64,000 nucleotides of DNA, taken from positions 1 to 64,000 of the forward strand of contig JAIRUA010000010.1 of assembly GCA_031254645.1 (NCBI GenBank). The letters are read 5' to 3'. Below, piece by piece: positions 16,934 to 26,627 of this stretch (position 1 is its first letter; every line of letters begins with the position of its first letter). Source of the DNA: Dysgonamonadaceae bacterium. Its GTDB lineage: Bacteria > Bacteroidota > Bacteroidia > Bacteroidales > Dysgonomonadaceae. The translations under genes were made by a program, and so were the position numbers. Under the pieces are notes generated by a model that made no database searches, had not been told where the DNA came from, and saw only the letters and a program-made list of their open reading frames with translations.

Positions 16934-17951
16934 CTTACAATCACTCGTTCGCCCCAACATTTGGGCATTACAACCCTATTCCTGCGCGCGCGACGAGTTT
17001 TCGGGCACTAATGGCACTTTTCTCGATGCCAATGAAAATCCGTTCGGAACACTCAATCGCTATCCCGACCCCTATCAAAGAGAATTGAAAACCGCGCTTT
17101 CGAAAATAAAACACATTGCTGCGGAACAAATTTTTATTGGAAACGGCAGTGATGAAATTATTGACTTGATTTATCGCATTTTCACCAATCCTGGCAAAGA
17201 TAGTGTTATCATTTGTCCGCCTACTTATGGAATGTATGAAGTTTCGGCAAATATCAACGATGTGAACATTATAAACACTCCGCTCCTAACTGATTTTCAG
17301 TTAGATATGGACGAAATTATTAAAAAAACGAAGTTTGATTCAAGCATTAAACTGATTTTCGTCTGTTCACCCAATAATCCGACAGGAAATCGTTTGAAAG
17401 ACGTGAAATATTTGGTCGAAAACTTCAACGGAATCGTGGTATTAGACGAGGCATACATTGATTTTCGCGCCGACAGAACATATCTGCCGAAAATAAAAAA
17501 ACACCAAAATCTTATTGTTTTACAAACATTTAGCAAAGCGTGGGCGTTGGCGGGCGGGCGCGTGGGAATGGCGTATGCACAAAAGGAAATTATTGCGTTG
17601 ATGAATAAGGTGAAACCGCCGTACAATGTAAGCGAACTCAACCAAAAAGCTGCTTTGCAAGCACTTTTGGAAGAACACGATAAAAAGCTAAGCATCAGCA
17701 ATATTATCAACGAAAAGGAGTTTCTTGTCGAACAACTTGAAAGACTTCCAATTGTAAAAAAAATCTATCCTTCCGATGCTAATTTTCTGTTGATCGAGTT
17801 TTCTGATGCAAATAACACTTATAACCATCTGGTTGAGAAGAAAATAATTGTCAGAAACAGACATTCGCAAATTGAAAATTGTATTCGAATTACAGTGGGT
17901 ACGCCGAATGAAAATCGATTGTTGTTGAAGGAATTAAGAAGTTTGAAATGA
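16920..17951 (+). CDS. hisC: Histidinol-phosphate aminotransferase HisC
   Basis: This PLP enzyme transaminates imidazole-acetol phosphate with glutamate. The 343 residues show the class I/II aminotransferase pattern: LDANENPFG near residue 36, CSPNNPTGN near 145, [10 protein letters not shown] near 174 and the PLP-lysine in [16 protein letters not shown] near 204. The start overlaps the hisD end by 14 bases and the stop overlaps hisB by four bases. Confidence 0.96.
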   Translation: MKQFDLQSLVRPNIWALQPYSCARDEFSGTNGTFLDANENPFGTLNRYPDPYQRELKTALSKIKHIAAEQIFIGNGSDEIIDLIYRIFTNPGKDSVIICPPTYGMYEVSANINDVNIINTPLLTDFQLDMDEIIKKTKFDSSIKLIFVCSPNNPTGNRLKDVKYLVENFNGIVVLDEAYIDFRADRTYLPKIKKHQNLIVLQTFSKAWALAGGRVGMAYAQKEIIALMNKVKPPYNVSELNQKAALQALLEEHDKKLSISNIINEKEFLVEQLERLPIVKKIYPSDANFLLIEFSDANNTYNHLVEKKIIVRNRHSQIENCIRITVGTPNENRLLLKELRSLK

Positions 17952-19036
17952 AAAAGATATTATTTATAGACCGCGATGGAACGCTAATAATCGAGCCTGC
18001 CGACGAACAAATCGACAGTCTCGAAAAACTAGAATTTTACCCGAAAGTATTTCAATATCTTTCGCGCATTGCCCACGAATTGGAGTTTGAGTTGGTAATG
18101 GTAACCAATCAAGATGGTTTAGGAACGGATTCTTTTCCCGAAGAAACATTCCACCCCGCGCAAAACAAAATATTGAAAGCATTTGAAAATGAAGGAATCC
18201 GATTTAGCGAAATCCTTATCGACCGCTCGTTTCCACACGAAAACTTACCCACCCGAAAACCCGGAACGGCGATGCTTACACATTATATAAAAGGCAATTA
18301 CGATTTGGCAAACTCTTTCGTTATCGGCGACAGAGAAACCGATGTACAAATGGCTGAAAAGTTGGGAAGTAAATCCATATTTTTGAGCGAAAAATTGAAC
18401 CCAAAAGCAACACTTACCACCATCAATTGGGGTGAAATTTATCGTTTTCTAAAAGCAGAACCGCGCAAAACGATCATAAGCCGAAAAACTTCGGAAACCG
18501 ATATTTTTGTAGAAATCAATCTTGACGGAACAGGTAAAAGCCAAGTTTCCACAGGATTAGGATTTTTCGACCACTTATTAGACCAAATCGCCCGGCATAG
18601 CGGTATCGATTTAACAGTCAACGCGAAAGGCGATTTGCATATTGACGAACATCACACCATTGAAGATGTGGGAATTGTTCTCGGCGAAGCCTTTTTGCAA
18701 GCGTTGGGAAAGAAAAAAGGCATTGAACGTTACGGATTTATGTTGCCAATGGACGATTGTTTGGTGCAAATGGCACTCGATTTTGGCGGTCGCGCTTGGT
18801 TGGTGTGGGACGCGGATTTCAAACGCGAAAATGTCGGTGATATGCCAACGGAAATGTTTATGCATTTTTTCAAATCGTTCAGCGACAGTGCAAAATGTAA
18901 CTTGAACGTCAAAGCCGAAGGCGAAAACGAGCATCATAAAATCGAAGCCATTTTTAAAGCGTTTGCAAAAGCAATAAAAATGGCTGTGAAAAGAGATGAA
19001 AATCAGGGAATCCCAAGTACGAAAGGAGTAATTTAA
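17948..19036 (+). CDS. hisB: Bifunctional histidinol-phosphatase / imidazoleglycerol-phosphate dehydratase HisB
   Basis: The 362-residue protein is a fusion. The N-terminal HAD phosphatase domain (about 1-165) has the nucleophile motif LFIDRDGTL with D8 and D10, TRKPGTAM near 102 and the [13 protein letters not shown] motif near 118. The C-terminal dehydratase domain (about 175-362) has [18 protein letters not shown] near 195, the metal-binding [10 protein letters not shown] near 232 and [17 protein letters not shown] near 323. The fusion catalyses two non-adjacent steps of the pathway. The next expected gene, hisH, is absent; a repeat follows instead. Confidence 0.96.
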   Translation: MKKILFIDRDGTLIIEPADEQIDSLEKLEFYPKVFQYLSRIAHELEFELVMVTNQDGLGTDSFPEETFHPAQNKILKAFENEGIRFSEILIDRSFPHENLPTRKPGTAMLTHYIKGNYDLANSFVIGDRETDVQMAEKLGSKSIFLSEKLNPKATLTTINWGEIYRFLKAEPRKTIISRKTSETDIFVEINLDGTGKSQVSTGLGFFDHLLDQIARHSGIDLTVNAKGDLHIDEHHTIEDVGIVLGEAFLQALGKKKGIERYGFMLPMDDCLVQMALDFGGRAWLVWDADFKRENVGDMPTEMFMHFFKSFSDSAKCNLNVKAEGENEHHKIEAIFKAFAKAIKMAVKRDENQGIPSTKGVI

Positions 19037-19112
19037 ATTGTTGATTTGCTTATTTGTTTATCTGTTTTAGCATTAACAAATCATCAAATCGGCAAATCAT
19101 CAAATCAACAAC
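19037..19112. repeat. intergenic inverted repeat, family A (copy 3), between hisB and hisA
   Basis: ATTGTTGATTTGCTTATTTG on the left is mirrored by several CAAATCATCAAATC units and CAAATCAACAAC on the right. It occupies the position where hisH is found in many Bacteroidetes operons. Confidence 0.75.
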
Positions 19113-19118
19113 AGAAAA

Positions 19119-19841
19119 ATGAGAATTATACCCGCAATAGACATCATTGACGGAAAATGCGTTCGCTTGACCAAAGGCGATTACAACACGCAAAAAACAT
19201 ATAACGAAAATCCGCTCGAAATAGCCAAACAATTCGAAGACAACGGATTGAAATACTTACATTTAGTTGATTTAGACGGTGCACGGTCGAAACACATCGT
19301 CAATCATCGAGTATTGCACGAAATAGCGTCAAAAACATCGCTGAAAATTGATTTTGGCGGCGGCATTAAATCTGACGACGATGTGCGAATTGCCTTTGAA
19401 AACGGCGCATCGCAAATCACGGGCGGAAGTATCGCAGCACAGCAACCCGAACTGTTTCTCAAATGGTTATTGCTCTACGGAGCCGATAAAATCATTCTCG
19501 GTGCGGATTGTTACAACCGAAAAATCGCCACGCAAGGTTGGCAACAACAATCGGAAACCGATGTCATTGATTTCATCGTCGATTACGCAAAAAAAGGTGT
19601 GAAGTACGTTATCAGCACCGATATTTCAAAAGACGGAATGTTGCAAGGTACAGCGGAAGATTTGTATGAAGAAATTATTGAAAAAACTGACGTGCACTTA
19701 ATTGCAAGCGGTGGTGTTTCATCAATAAATGATTTAAAACGCTTGAAACAAATCGGTTGTGAGGGCGTAATTATTGGAAAAGCGATTTATGAGGGAAATA
19801 TTTCGCTTGTTGAACTTAAAAATTCTTTAGAACGCAGATGA
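19119..19841 (+). CDS. hisA: ProFAR isomerase HisA
   Basis: HisA is the (beta/alpha)8 isomerase that converts ProFAR to PRFAR. The 240-residue protein starts [20 protein letters not shown], with the catalytic base D8. The second catalytic Asp is in [15 protein letters not shown] near residue 168. The phosphate-binding ends are FGGGIKSD near 78 and LIASGGVSS near 190. It follows repeat A and precedes repeat E and hisF. Confidence 0.96.
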   Translation: MRIIPAIDIIDGKCVRLTKGDYNTQKTYNENPLEIAKQFEDNGLKYLHLVDLDGARSKHIVNHRVLHEIASKTSLKIDFGGGIKSDDDVRIAFENGASQITGGSIAAQQPELFLKWLLLYGADKIILGADCYNRKIATQGWQQQSETDVIDFIVDYAKKGVKYVISTDISKDGMLQGTAEDLYEEIIEKTDVHLIASGGVSSINDLKRLKQIGCEGVIIGKAIYEGNISLVELKNSLERR

Positions 19842-19849
19842 CCGCACGT

Positions 19850-19914
19850 CATTGCGGGCTTGACTCGCAATCCCCAAAAACAAAGAGATTACGGGTCAAG
19901 CCCGCAATGACAAA
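19850..19914. repeat. intergenic inverted repeat, family E, between hisA and hisF
   Basis: Perfect 17-base arms at 19851-19867 (GTCATTGCGGGCTTGAC) and 19898-19914 in reverse complement. This resembles the CGTCATTGCG-type palindromes seen in many bacterial genomes. The element is in frame with hisF and makes an artificial 30-codon extension of that reading frame. Confidence 0.85.
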
Positions 19915-19927
19915 AAAGAAGAAAATA

Positions 19928-20686
19928 ATGAAAGAATCAAAAAAAAGAATTATTCCCTGTCTCGATATCAGAGACGGACGCATCGTGAAAGGCGTTAATT
20001 TTGTGGATATTCGTGATGCAGGCGATGCGGTAGAACTCGCCAAACGTTATGTGCAGGAAGGCGCGGACGAACTTGTTTTTCTCGACATTACCGCCACTGT
20101 CGAAAAACGAAAAACGATGACCGAACTTGTGTCCAAAGTGGCTACCGCGATAAATATTCCGTTTACCGTTGGCGGCGGTATTAATTCGGTAGACGATGCA
20201 CGTGCCATTATTCAAGCAGGCGCAGACAAAATAAGCATCAATTCTTCGGCGGTAAAACGTCCCGAATTGATTACCGAACTCGCCGAACAGCTTGGTAGTG
20301 AACGTGTCATACTCGCTATTGATGTAAGACTCGCCAACGGCGAATGGAAAGTTATAATACACGGCGGCAACACTTCTACCCCACTTCTCGCCACTGATTG
20401 GGCAAAAGAGGGTGAACGACGCGGTGCCGGCGAAATTTTGCTCACATCAATGAATCACGACGGTACAAAAAGCGGTTTCGCGCTCAACGTTACACGCGCC
20501 GTGAGCGAAGCGGTAAACATTCCTGTTATCGCTTCGGGCGGTGCGGGAACGATGGAACATTTCGCCGAAGTGTTCACACAAACGAAAGTAAGCGCAGCTT
20601 TGGCAGCAGGCATTTTCCATTTCGGTGAAATATCCATACCACAATTAAAAGAATATTTAAAAACTCAGCATACAATAGTAAAATGA
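19928..20686 (+). CDS. hisF: Imidazole glycerol phosphate synthase subunit HisF
   Basis: HisF is the cyclase half of IGP synthase; it combines PRFAR with ammonia supplied by the HisH glutaminase. I start at the ATG at 19928, giving 252 residues beginning [20 protein letters not shown]; the longer frame is repeat E translated. Catalytic Asp residues are in CLDIRDGR (D13) and in [13 protein letters not shown] near 130. Phosphate loops are TVGGGIN near 82 and ASGGAGT near 203. No hisH is found beside it. The stop overlaps hisIE by four bases. Confidence 0.95.
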   Translation: MKESKKRIIPCLDIRDGRIVKGVNFVDIRDAGDAVELAKRYVQEGADELVFLDITATVEKRKTMTELVSKVATAINIPFTVGGGINSVDDARAIIQAGADKISINSSAVKRPELITELAEQLGSERVILAIDVRLANGEWKVIIHGGNTSTPLLATDWAKEGERRGAGEILLTSMNHDGTKSGFALNVTRAVSEAVNIPVIASGGAGTMEHFAEVFTQTKVSAALAAGIFHFGEISIPQLKEYLKTQHTIVK

Positions 20687-21270
20687 ACATAAATTTCGAA
20701 AAGACAGGTGGATTAGTGCCTGTTATTATTCAAAATACCAACACGTTGCAAGTTTTAATGCTTGGATATATGAACGAAGAAGCGTTGCAAAAAACAAAAA
20801 GCGAAGGAAAGGTTACGTTTTTTAGTCGCAGTCAAAACCGATTGTGGACAAAAGGCGAAACATCGGGAAATTTCCTTATCGTCAGCGAAATTCTTCAAGA
20901 TTGTGACAACGATACCATTCTCATTAAAGCGATTCCGCAAGGCGCAACGTGCCATACAGGCGCGACATCGTGTTTCCACGAGGAAACAGCAAAAGGATTT
21001 TTGTATGAATTGGAAAAAGTTATCGAACAGCGCATTACCGAAAAATCGGAAAGTTCATATACAAGTAAGCTTTTCAATCGCGGTATCAATAAAGTAGCGC
21101 AAAAAGTGGGTGAAGAAGCCATAGAATTGGTCATCGAATCGAAAGACAATAACATCGACTTGTTTAAAGACGAAGCGGCAGACTTACTTTATCATTTTCT
21201 GATTTTATTGAAAACAAAAGAATTGAAATTAGAAGATATTGAGAGGGTGTTAGTAGAAAGACAAAGATAA
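20683..21270 (+). CDS. hisI: Bifunctional phosphoribosyl-AMP cyclohydrolase / phosphoribosyl-ATP pyrophosphatase HisIE
   Basis: The 195-residue protein fuses steps two and three of the pathway. The N-terminal cyclohydrolase domain has [10 protein letters not shown] near residue 26, [18 protein letters not shown] near 46, and metal-binding ILQDCDND and [11 protein letters not shown] near 72-98. The C-terminal domain (about 108-195) has the MazG-like [13 protein letters not shown] and [14 protein letters not shown] segments. It closes the his operon; palindrome C1 follows directly. Confidence 0.95.
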   Translation: MNINFEKTGGLVPVIIQNTNTLQVLMLGYMNEEALQKTKSEGKVTFFSRSQNRLWTKGETSGNFLIVSEILQDCDNDTILIKAIPQGATCHTGATSCFHEETAKGFLYELEKVIEQRITEKSESSYTSKLFNRGINKVAQKVGEEAIELVIESKDNNIDLFKDEAADLLYHFLILLKTKELKLEDIERVLVERQR

Positions 21271-21281
21271 TTATTTAATGG

Positions 21282-21313
21282 TTAGTGGTTAGTGATTAAT
21301 CACTAACCACTAA
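21282..21313. repeat. perfect 32-base palindrome, family C (copy 1)
   Basis: Each half is TTAGTGGTTAGTGATT or its reverse complement, with no mismatch and no loop. It lies between the convergent his operon and the lipoprotein gene, so it can act as a stop structure for both, although no T-run follows. Related sequence is at 36017-36114. Confidence 0.85.
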
Positions 21314-22147
21314 TCAGTAGGGTGTTGTCGGCACATCAGGTAAATACGGTGCTACGATGATTGCACCAACAACAAGTGCACCTACCCCTATCAACGCTCC
21401 TGTTCTTTGGGCGTTGTGATTTATTACTTCTATATAAAACTTATCCCCCGACCAGTTTACTTCATTCATCAGAAAATTGTTTCGTGAATTCATTCGAATA
21501 ATTTCCGAAATGTAAAACGTATTCTCAAAAACGGTTTGGTTACCATTTCTGTCATTTACAATCGTTAGATAACTTCTAAATATTAACGGAGTATCTTCTT
21601 CGGAAAAAGAAGCAACACTAGCTGTTGCACCAAGACCAAGATCTTGTCTTTCATAAGCAGATGCCGGAATATTCAAATCCAACACCGACGACAATGCCAA
21701 AGGCGAGTGAGAAATCCTCGCACGAGGCGGAATAAAAAGATCGCCTTGCGGAAGAACGATTTGTCCCGTTAAATCGCTGAAAGAAATTGAAGAAGTGTAA
21801 TTGGAATTTGAAAAACGATAAGTGGTTGTGGTGGCACGCACACGTCCATCTATCCGTGCATTATTTTGACGATATTGCACCGCATAATCTTCTGCAATCA
21901 ACACCGAGCGCGACCAATCGACAAAAATCGGATCATCGGATTGATTATTAATTTCATATACAATTTCCCCGCCTAAGCCTTCGAACGAATAAGTAACTGA
22001 AATCCGATTATTTTCGTTTGTAAAAGTTCCGTCCTCATTTTGCAGTATTTGATTATCAAAAGATCTTACGGTTGAATAGTAATAAGTGGTACAATTCGAA
22101 AAAGACAAACCACCAATAAGACAAAGTAAAAATGTAATTTTTCGCAT
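21314..22147 (-). CDS. Putative lipoprotein of unknown function
   Basis: I start at the ATG at 22147, giving 277 residues beginning MRKITFLLCLIGGLSFSNC, a lipoprotein-type signal with Cys at residue 19. The mature part is beta-rich and includes FVDWSRSVLIAEDYAVQYRQ, a segment reminiscent of small envelope domains seen in Bacteroidetes. The C-terminal region ends with a hydrophobic stretch, RTGALIGVGALVVGAIIVA, that may insert in a membrane. I do not recognise the family. CAAATATA (TATATTTG on minus) at 22197-22204 is a possible -7 box. Confidence 0.65.
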   Translation of the reverse strand: MRKITFLLCLIGGLSFSNCTTYYYSTVRSFDNQILQNEDGTFTNENNRISVTYSFEGLGGEIVYEINNQSDDPIFVDWSRSVLIAEDYAVQYRQNNARIDGRVRATTTTYRFSNSNYTSSISFSDLTGQIVLPQGDLFIPPRARISHSPLALSSVLDLNIPASAYERQDLGLGATASVASFSEEDTPLIFRSYLTIVNDRNGNQTVFENTFYISEIIRMNSRNNFLMNEVNWSGDKFYIEVINHNAQRTGALIGVGALVVGAIIVAPYLPDVPTTPY

Positions 22148-22247
22148 AAGAATATTCTTTTTAGATTGTTGATAATTCAATTACTTTTTCGCACGTCAAA
22201 TATAAAATATTTTTTCCAATATCAGCGCATTTCAATACATTTTTAAC

Positions 22248-22284
22248 ATAAAAAACGCGACGATAATCAGTTATCGCCGCGTTT
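22248..22284 (-). terminator. rho terminator
   Basis: On the minus strand a 14-base stem AAACGCGGCGATAA (one mismatch) with loop CTGA is followed by a run of T. It lies 23 bases past the rho stop codon. Confidence 0.75.
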
Positions 22285-22306
22285 ACTATATCTATTTTGC
22301 TAAATA

Positions 22307-24307
22307 TCAATCGTTCATCGAAATCAAAAACTCTTCGTTGTTTTTTGTTCTGCGCAATCGAGGAAGCAAGAACTCCATTCCTTCTACCGGATTCATATCT
22401 GACAGGAAGTTGCGAAGCACCCACATACGACTAATCGTCTCTTTTGAAAGCAACAAGTCGTCACGACGTGTGCTCGAAGCCACAATATCCACAGCAGGGA
22501 AAAGACGTTTGTTCGACAATTTACGGTCGAGTTGAAGCTCCATATTACCTGTTCCCTTAAATTCTTCGAAAATCACTTCGTCCATTTTTGAGCCTGTTTC
22601 GGTCAGAGCCGTAGCAATAATGGTCAGAGAGCCACCATTTTCGATATTTCGTGCTGCACCAAAAAACCGTTTCGGCTTTTGCAATGCATTGGCATCTACA
22701 CCACCTGAAAGTACTTTTCCCGAAGCGGGTTGCACGGTGTTGTAAGCACGGGCAAGGCGTGTGATGGAGTCAAGTAGAATTACCACATCGTGTCCGCATT
22801 CTACCAAACGACGCGCTTTGTTCAACACAATATCGGCAATTTTCACGTGGCGTTCTGCCGGCTCATCAAACGTAGAAGCGATAACTTCGGCATTTACACT
22901 GCGTTCCATATCGGTAACCTCTTCGGGACGTTCGTCGATGAGGAGGATTATCATATATACTTCGGGATGATTGTCGGCAATAGCATTTGCGATGTCTTTC
23001 AACAGCATCGTTTTACCTGTTTTTGGTTGCGCAACAATAAGCCCACGCTGCCCTTTACCGATTGGAGAAAACATATCCACTACACGGCTCGACAGACTGT
23101 CGTTGTGTCCTTTTGTAAGGCGGAATTTTTCGTCTGGAAACAATGGCTTCAAGTGATCAAACGGTACACGATCGCGTACATCGTCGGGTTTGCGTCCATT
23201 TATTTTATCTACTTTTACCAATGGAAAATATTTTTCACCTTCTTTCGGCGGACGAATCGGACCTTCTACCACATCACCCGTTTTCAATCCGAACAAACGT
23301 ATTTGCGACTGCGAAACGTAAATATCATCGGGAGACGACATATAATTATAGTCCGACGAGCGTAGAAATCCATATCCATCAGCCATAATTTCCAACACGC
23401 CTGATGCAGTCAATATTCCGTCGAACTCGTATGCCGGTTCTTTTTGTTGTTGTCGAGCTTGGGGGTGATTTTGATTTTGTGGTTTATTATTGCTCTGTTG
23501 AGTTTGATTTTCCTGTTGTTGTGGATGTTTTACTTTTGGTGCCGGTGGCGTTTGCGTGGGCGTAATTAAATCCAACATTGACACCTTCCCTCCTGTATTT
23601 GGTGGTGTGTTCGAAGGTTCTTTTTCAGTCGCAATTGTATTTTCTGTTTCCGGTGCTGCTGCGCCCTCTGCTACCACAAGCGGTAATGTTGCAGGAGACG
23701 GTGTTATTTTTTTGTCTTCACTACGTTGTTTCGATGAGCGGAAAACAAGCTGTATCGGCTTGTTCGACGTTTGAGGTACTGCTGCTGCGTCATCCTGTAT
23801 TGCAGTAACAACGGTAGTTGCCGGTGCTTCTTGCTCTATTTTCGAATTTGTTTGATGCATTGCTTCTTTTTCGTCTACAAAAGCCGGTTGTTTCTGCTCG
23901 GGTACAGCAGGTGTTTCTTTCTTAAACAGTTTTGGTCTTTCGGATAGAATTGCCGGATGCTGCTGCACAGGTGATTGATTGTTTTCGTGTAAATTTTTCT
24001 CTTGTTCTTTTTCGTCTCTCACTTCAACAATATTTGTTTTTGTTGGAGATTCTTTTTCTACAATCACGTTTTTATTTGTGTGCTTATTGGTACCTTTTGC
24101 ACGATTGCGATCTTTTTTTCCGTCGTTTTGTCTTGTAGAGGTATTTTCGGTCATCTTTCGAGTTTCGGCAATTGCTTGCTCATCAAGAATTCTATAAATT
24201 AATTCTTCTTTTTTATAGGCATCGGGGCGTCTGATCCCCAAATCTTTTGCTATTACGCGTAAATCTGTTGTAAGCTTATCATTAAGCTCAATGATGTTAT
24301 AAGCCAT
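22307..24307 (-). CDS. rho: Transcription termination factor Rho
   Basis: Rho is the hexameric RNA helicase that ends transcription. The 666 residues are about 250 longer than E. coli Rho. The extra part lies after the first 60 residues (the N-terminal helical domain) and is low in complexity, rich in Gln, Asn, Pro, Lys and Thr (about 60-300). The RNA-binding cold-shock-like domain begins near [19 protein letters not shown]. The ATPase core has the P-loop [11 protein letters not shown], Walker [17 protein letters not shown] and the Q/R-loop region. A possible -7 box at 24493-24500 implies a leader near 180 bases. Confidence 0.97.
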   Translation of the reverse strand: MAYNIIELNDKLTTDLRVIAKDLGIRRPDAYKKEELIYRILDEQAIAETRKMTENTSTRQNDGKKDRNRAKGTNKHTNKNVIVEKESPTKTNIVEVRDEKEQEKNLHENNQSPVQQHPAILSERPKLFKKETPAVPEQKQPAFVDEKEAMHQTNSKIEQEAPATTVVTAIQDDAAAVPQTSNKPIQLVFRSSKQRSEDKKITPSPATLPLVVAEGAAAPETENTIATEKEPSNTPPNTGGKVSMLDLITPTQTPPAPKVKHPQQQENQTQQSNNKPQNQNHPQARQQQKEPAYEFDGILTASGVLEIMADGYGFLRSSDYNYMSSPDDIYVSQSQIRLFGLKTGDVVEGPIRPPKEGEKYFPLVKVDKINGRKPDDVRDRVPFDHLKPLFPDEKFRLTKGHNDSLSSRVVDMFSPIGKGQRGLIVAQPKTGKTMLLKDIANAIADNHPEVYMIILLIDERPEEVTDMERSVNAEVIASTFDEPAERHVKIADIVLNKARRLVECGHDVVILLDSITRLARAYNTVQPASGKVLSGGVDANALQKPKRFFGAARNIENGGSLTIIATALTETGSKMDEVIFEEFKGTGNMELQLDRKLSNKRLFPAVDIVASSTRRDDLLLSKETISRMWVLRNFLSDMNPVEGMEFLLPRLRRTKNNEEFLISMND

Positions 24308-24492
24308 GTAAATGTATTGAAATTAGTGCTTTTTAATAATGTTTTGTTGAATTTATAAATACAGTATCCACCAACAGAGCTAACAATTCTGTTTGTACTT
24401 TTAATGAAGAAACTGATTTATAATTTGCTTGAAATAAACTACTTATGTAAATTAACAGCTATTGGAATAGAAACTGTTGAGGATTTCGGGAG

Positions 24493-24500
24493 CAAAGGTA
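24493..24500 (-). promoter_or_regulatory. probable -7 box of rho
   Basis: Reads TACCTTTG on the minus strand, 186 bases before the rho start codon. TTG occurs 23 bases upstream, slightly far for the -33 box. The 283-base gap 24308-24591 otherwise holds only AT-rich sequence and the terminator of the next gene. Confidence 0.4.
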
Positions 24501-24552
24501 GTCATTTTTTTGAGAATGGTAAACAATTTGCGCGTTTTTTTATGCGAAATTA

Positions 24553-24581
24553 AAAGTACGTGTTTTTTCAACACGCACTTT
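24553..24581 (-). terminator. terminator of the DUF6340 lipoprotein gene
   Basis: Minus strand stem AAAGTGCGTGTT with AACACGTACTTT (one mismatch), followed by TTTAATTTC. It is 11 bases past the stop codon. Confidence 0.65.
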
Positions 24582-24591
24582 CAACTTTAAT

Positions 24592-25638
24592 TTATTCCAT
24601 CATATCCAATAGTCGGTTTGCATTATTCTGTCGTCTTTCGATTTCGGCTTTATAGAGTGCCGACCGTCTTCTTTCCAATGAATTGGGCGAAGTGTGTGTT
24701 TCAAAAAGTTGATTTGCTGTAGTTGCCCATTCGTACGCTTTTTCTATGTTATCTGACATTTCGTATGCCAACGCAATGTTACTTGCGGCTTTTGCTTTTT
24801 CTACACCACGCGCATTTTCAAAAACCGTTTTCCATCTTTCGAGCGCCCTATCCCATTGGCTTCCACGCGCAAAACGCTCTCCTTCACGCATTCGTGAGTT
24901 GGGAGAAGTATAATACCAACGCTTCTGCGTTGTCCAGTGAGGAGAGAGTACATTAGTCATTTTTTCGGCAGTGAGTATGACAAATTCTTTCATCGCCTCT
25001 TCACGCATCGGAAGTATGTCTATACCGTACTCCAGTTTACCTAAGGGATCAAGCCCCTTCCAACTTAAACTGTCGGTATAGCGTACCACCGGAATTCTTC
25101 CTTCGGCAGTAGGCGTATAAACGCGAATGATTGAATGAAGTCGCGCTACTATTTCGCCAAATAAAAAACCTGACGGCGCAAAAAGTTCTTTCAATTCGGT
25201 TTGTATCAGCAATCTATCGAGAGAAATAATGGCATCGGCACCGGTTTTTCGCATTATTTCGCCCATCGCTTCGGGCGAAAGCGGATGCTCCTCAAGAAAA
25301 TTCTGGTCGGTGCGTAACGGGTCGCGTATATAGAATACCGGATTGAAGTGTTCCTCCTCTTCAATGAATTGTGCCAATGCTTCGGTGTAAATTATAGCGA
25401 TATTTTCAGATGAGACGCTGTCTCTTTCCCAAGTAGGAGAATCGAAACGCCTAATAGTGTGTCCGGCATCATCAGGCTGCTGCACTACATTATTCACTAT
25501 CACTACTGATGATATGTCGGGCGACCACGTTATATATCCCGGTTCACGCGTATCAACTGTTATATTTCTTATTCCCATACAGCTGCTTAAGAGCAATACA
25601 ATGGTAATAAGGAAAAGAAATAGTATTATTTTTTTCAT
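24592..25638 (-). CDS. DUF6340 family lipoprotein with C-terminal TPR-like helices
   Basis: The 348-residue product begins with a lipoprotein signal, MKKIILFLFLITIVLLLSSC, with the lipid-anchored Cys at residue 20. The N-terminal half matches the Bacteroidetes DUF6340 pattern: a start with ITWSPDISSVVIVNN, then EIMRKTGADAIISLDRLLI near residue 130. The last 90 residues form helix pairs (WDRALERWKTVFENA, AASNIALAYEMSDNIEKAYEWA) like tetratricopeptide repeats. Role unknown; probably in the cell envelope. The TPR gene next to it is co-directional. Confidence 0.75.
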   Translation of the reverse strand: MKKIILFLFLITIVLLLSSCMGIRNITVDTREPGYITWSPDISSVVIVNNVVQQPDDAGHTIRRFDSPTWERDSVSSENIAIIYTEALAQFIEEEEHFNPVFYIRDPLRTDQNFLEEHPLSPEAMGEIMRKTGADAIISLDRLLIQTELKELFAPSGFLFGEIVARLHSIIRVYTPTAEGRIPVVRYTDSLSWKGLDPLGKLEYGIDILPMREEAMKEFVILTAEKMTNVLSPHWTTQKRWYYTSPNSRMREGERFARGSQWDRALERWKTVFENARGVEKAKAASNIALAYEMSDNIEKAYEWATTANQLFETHTSPNSLERRRSALYKAEIERRQNNANRLLDMME

Positions 25639-25714
25639 ACGAAAGTATTTTTTATTATCTACTATTATTTTGACTAAGATATTGATTCTATGTTTAATAT
25701 ATAAATGGCACTAT

Positions 25715-26545
25715 TTACCTTTCCGCCCTTCTTATCCATTCATCTACAATTTCGGCATAATATCCCAGCTCTCTCGATCGTCGAAAATCGTTTAACGCAG
25801 CAATTTTTTCGTGCTGTCCCAAACGAACGCGACCACGAAGAAAATAAAAATAAGCATTTCCTCTTTGCGAACTTTCTATCGTGCGTAAATCGGCTGCCGC
25901 TTTAAAAAACTGCTCGGTATTCACAAAACATTCTGCTCGATTCAAAAATAAATTTACATCAATCGTTGGTGATGAATCAATCAGTTGAGTGTAAATCGCT
26001 TCGGCTGCTTCCCATTCGTCGTCTAACTTAAGAATCAATGCCTTGCTCAATTTCGTGTAAAAATCATTTGGGTTTATTCTTTCTGCCGCCTTGAAATCGG
26101 CTTCGGCTCGTTCTCGCTCATTCCTTTCAAGAAACAAAACACCTCTTCGATAATAGGCTTCCGTATTTTGAGGATCAAAACCAAGGATGGCATCGTAATC
26201 TTCCATTGCTTCATCAAATCGCCCCATATCAGACAAGAGTGAGGCACGATTGTGCAATACTAATTCCGAGTCAGGATTACCGCTCATCGAAGCTGTAAAT
26301 GAAATATAAGCATCGTCGTATAAACCAAGATGCCGTTGCAAAATACCCAAATTGAGCAACAAAACCGAATTGTGTGCATTCGCCGGCTCAAGCGACATCG
26401 CTCTTCGCAGCGCCACTGTGGCGCTATCTAACTGATTGTTTTCGATAAAATTAGCAGCACGATCCACCCATTGCGTATATGTAATGGTTTGTGAAAATGC
26501 TAAATGACTAATAGCAAATAAAATAGAAATAAAAATAGTCTTCAT
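25715..26545 (-). CDS. Secreted tetratricopeptide-repeat protein
   Basis: I start at the ATG at 26545 because it opens a clear signal peptide, MKTIFISILFAISHLAFSQ, cut probably after SQ; this gives 276 residues. The mature part is about seven TPR units, including LNLGILQRHLGLYDDAYISF, LHNRASLLSDMGRFDEAMED and AYYRRGVLFLERNERERAEA. TPRs bind other proteins in the periplasm or at the outer membrane. The partner is not known. A TACTTTTG box at 26571-26578 on the minus strand fits as its -7 element. Confidence 0.82.
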   Translation of the reverse strand: MKTIFISILFAISHLAFSQTITYTQWVDRAANFIENNQLDSATVALRRAMSLEPANAHNSVLLLNLGILQRHLGLYDDAYISFTASMSGNPDSELVLHNRASLLSDMGRFDEAMEDYDAILGFDPQNTEAYYRRGVLFLERNERERAEADFKAAERINPNDFYTKLSKALILKLDDEWEAAEAIYTQLIDSSPTIDVNLFLNRAECFVNTEQFFKAAADLRTIESSQRGNAYFYFLRGRVRLGQHEKIAALNDFRRSRELGYYAEIVDEWIRRAER

Positions 26546-26570
26546 ATTTTGTAATGAATAGTTTCTGATG

Positions 26571-26598
26571 CAAAAGTAGCTTTTTTTTCGTAACTTTG
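26571..26598. promoter_or_regulatory. divergent -7 boxes for the TPR and mscS genes
   Basis: On the minus strand 26571-26578 reads TACTTTTG, facing the TPR gene. On the plus strand 26591-26598 reads TAACTTTG, facing mscS. They are only 12 bases apart, so the two polymerase sites would overlap and exclude each other. No good -33 box is seen for either. Confidence 0.45.
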
Positions 26599-26627
26599 CG
26601 CCCATAAATGAATTAAAAATAAAAGTT

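Noticed and set aside
19838-19927. A 30-residue N-terminal extension of HisF
   Set aside because: It is translated from the family E palindrome; HisF starts at the ATG at 19928.
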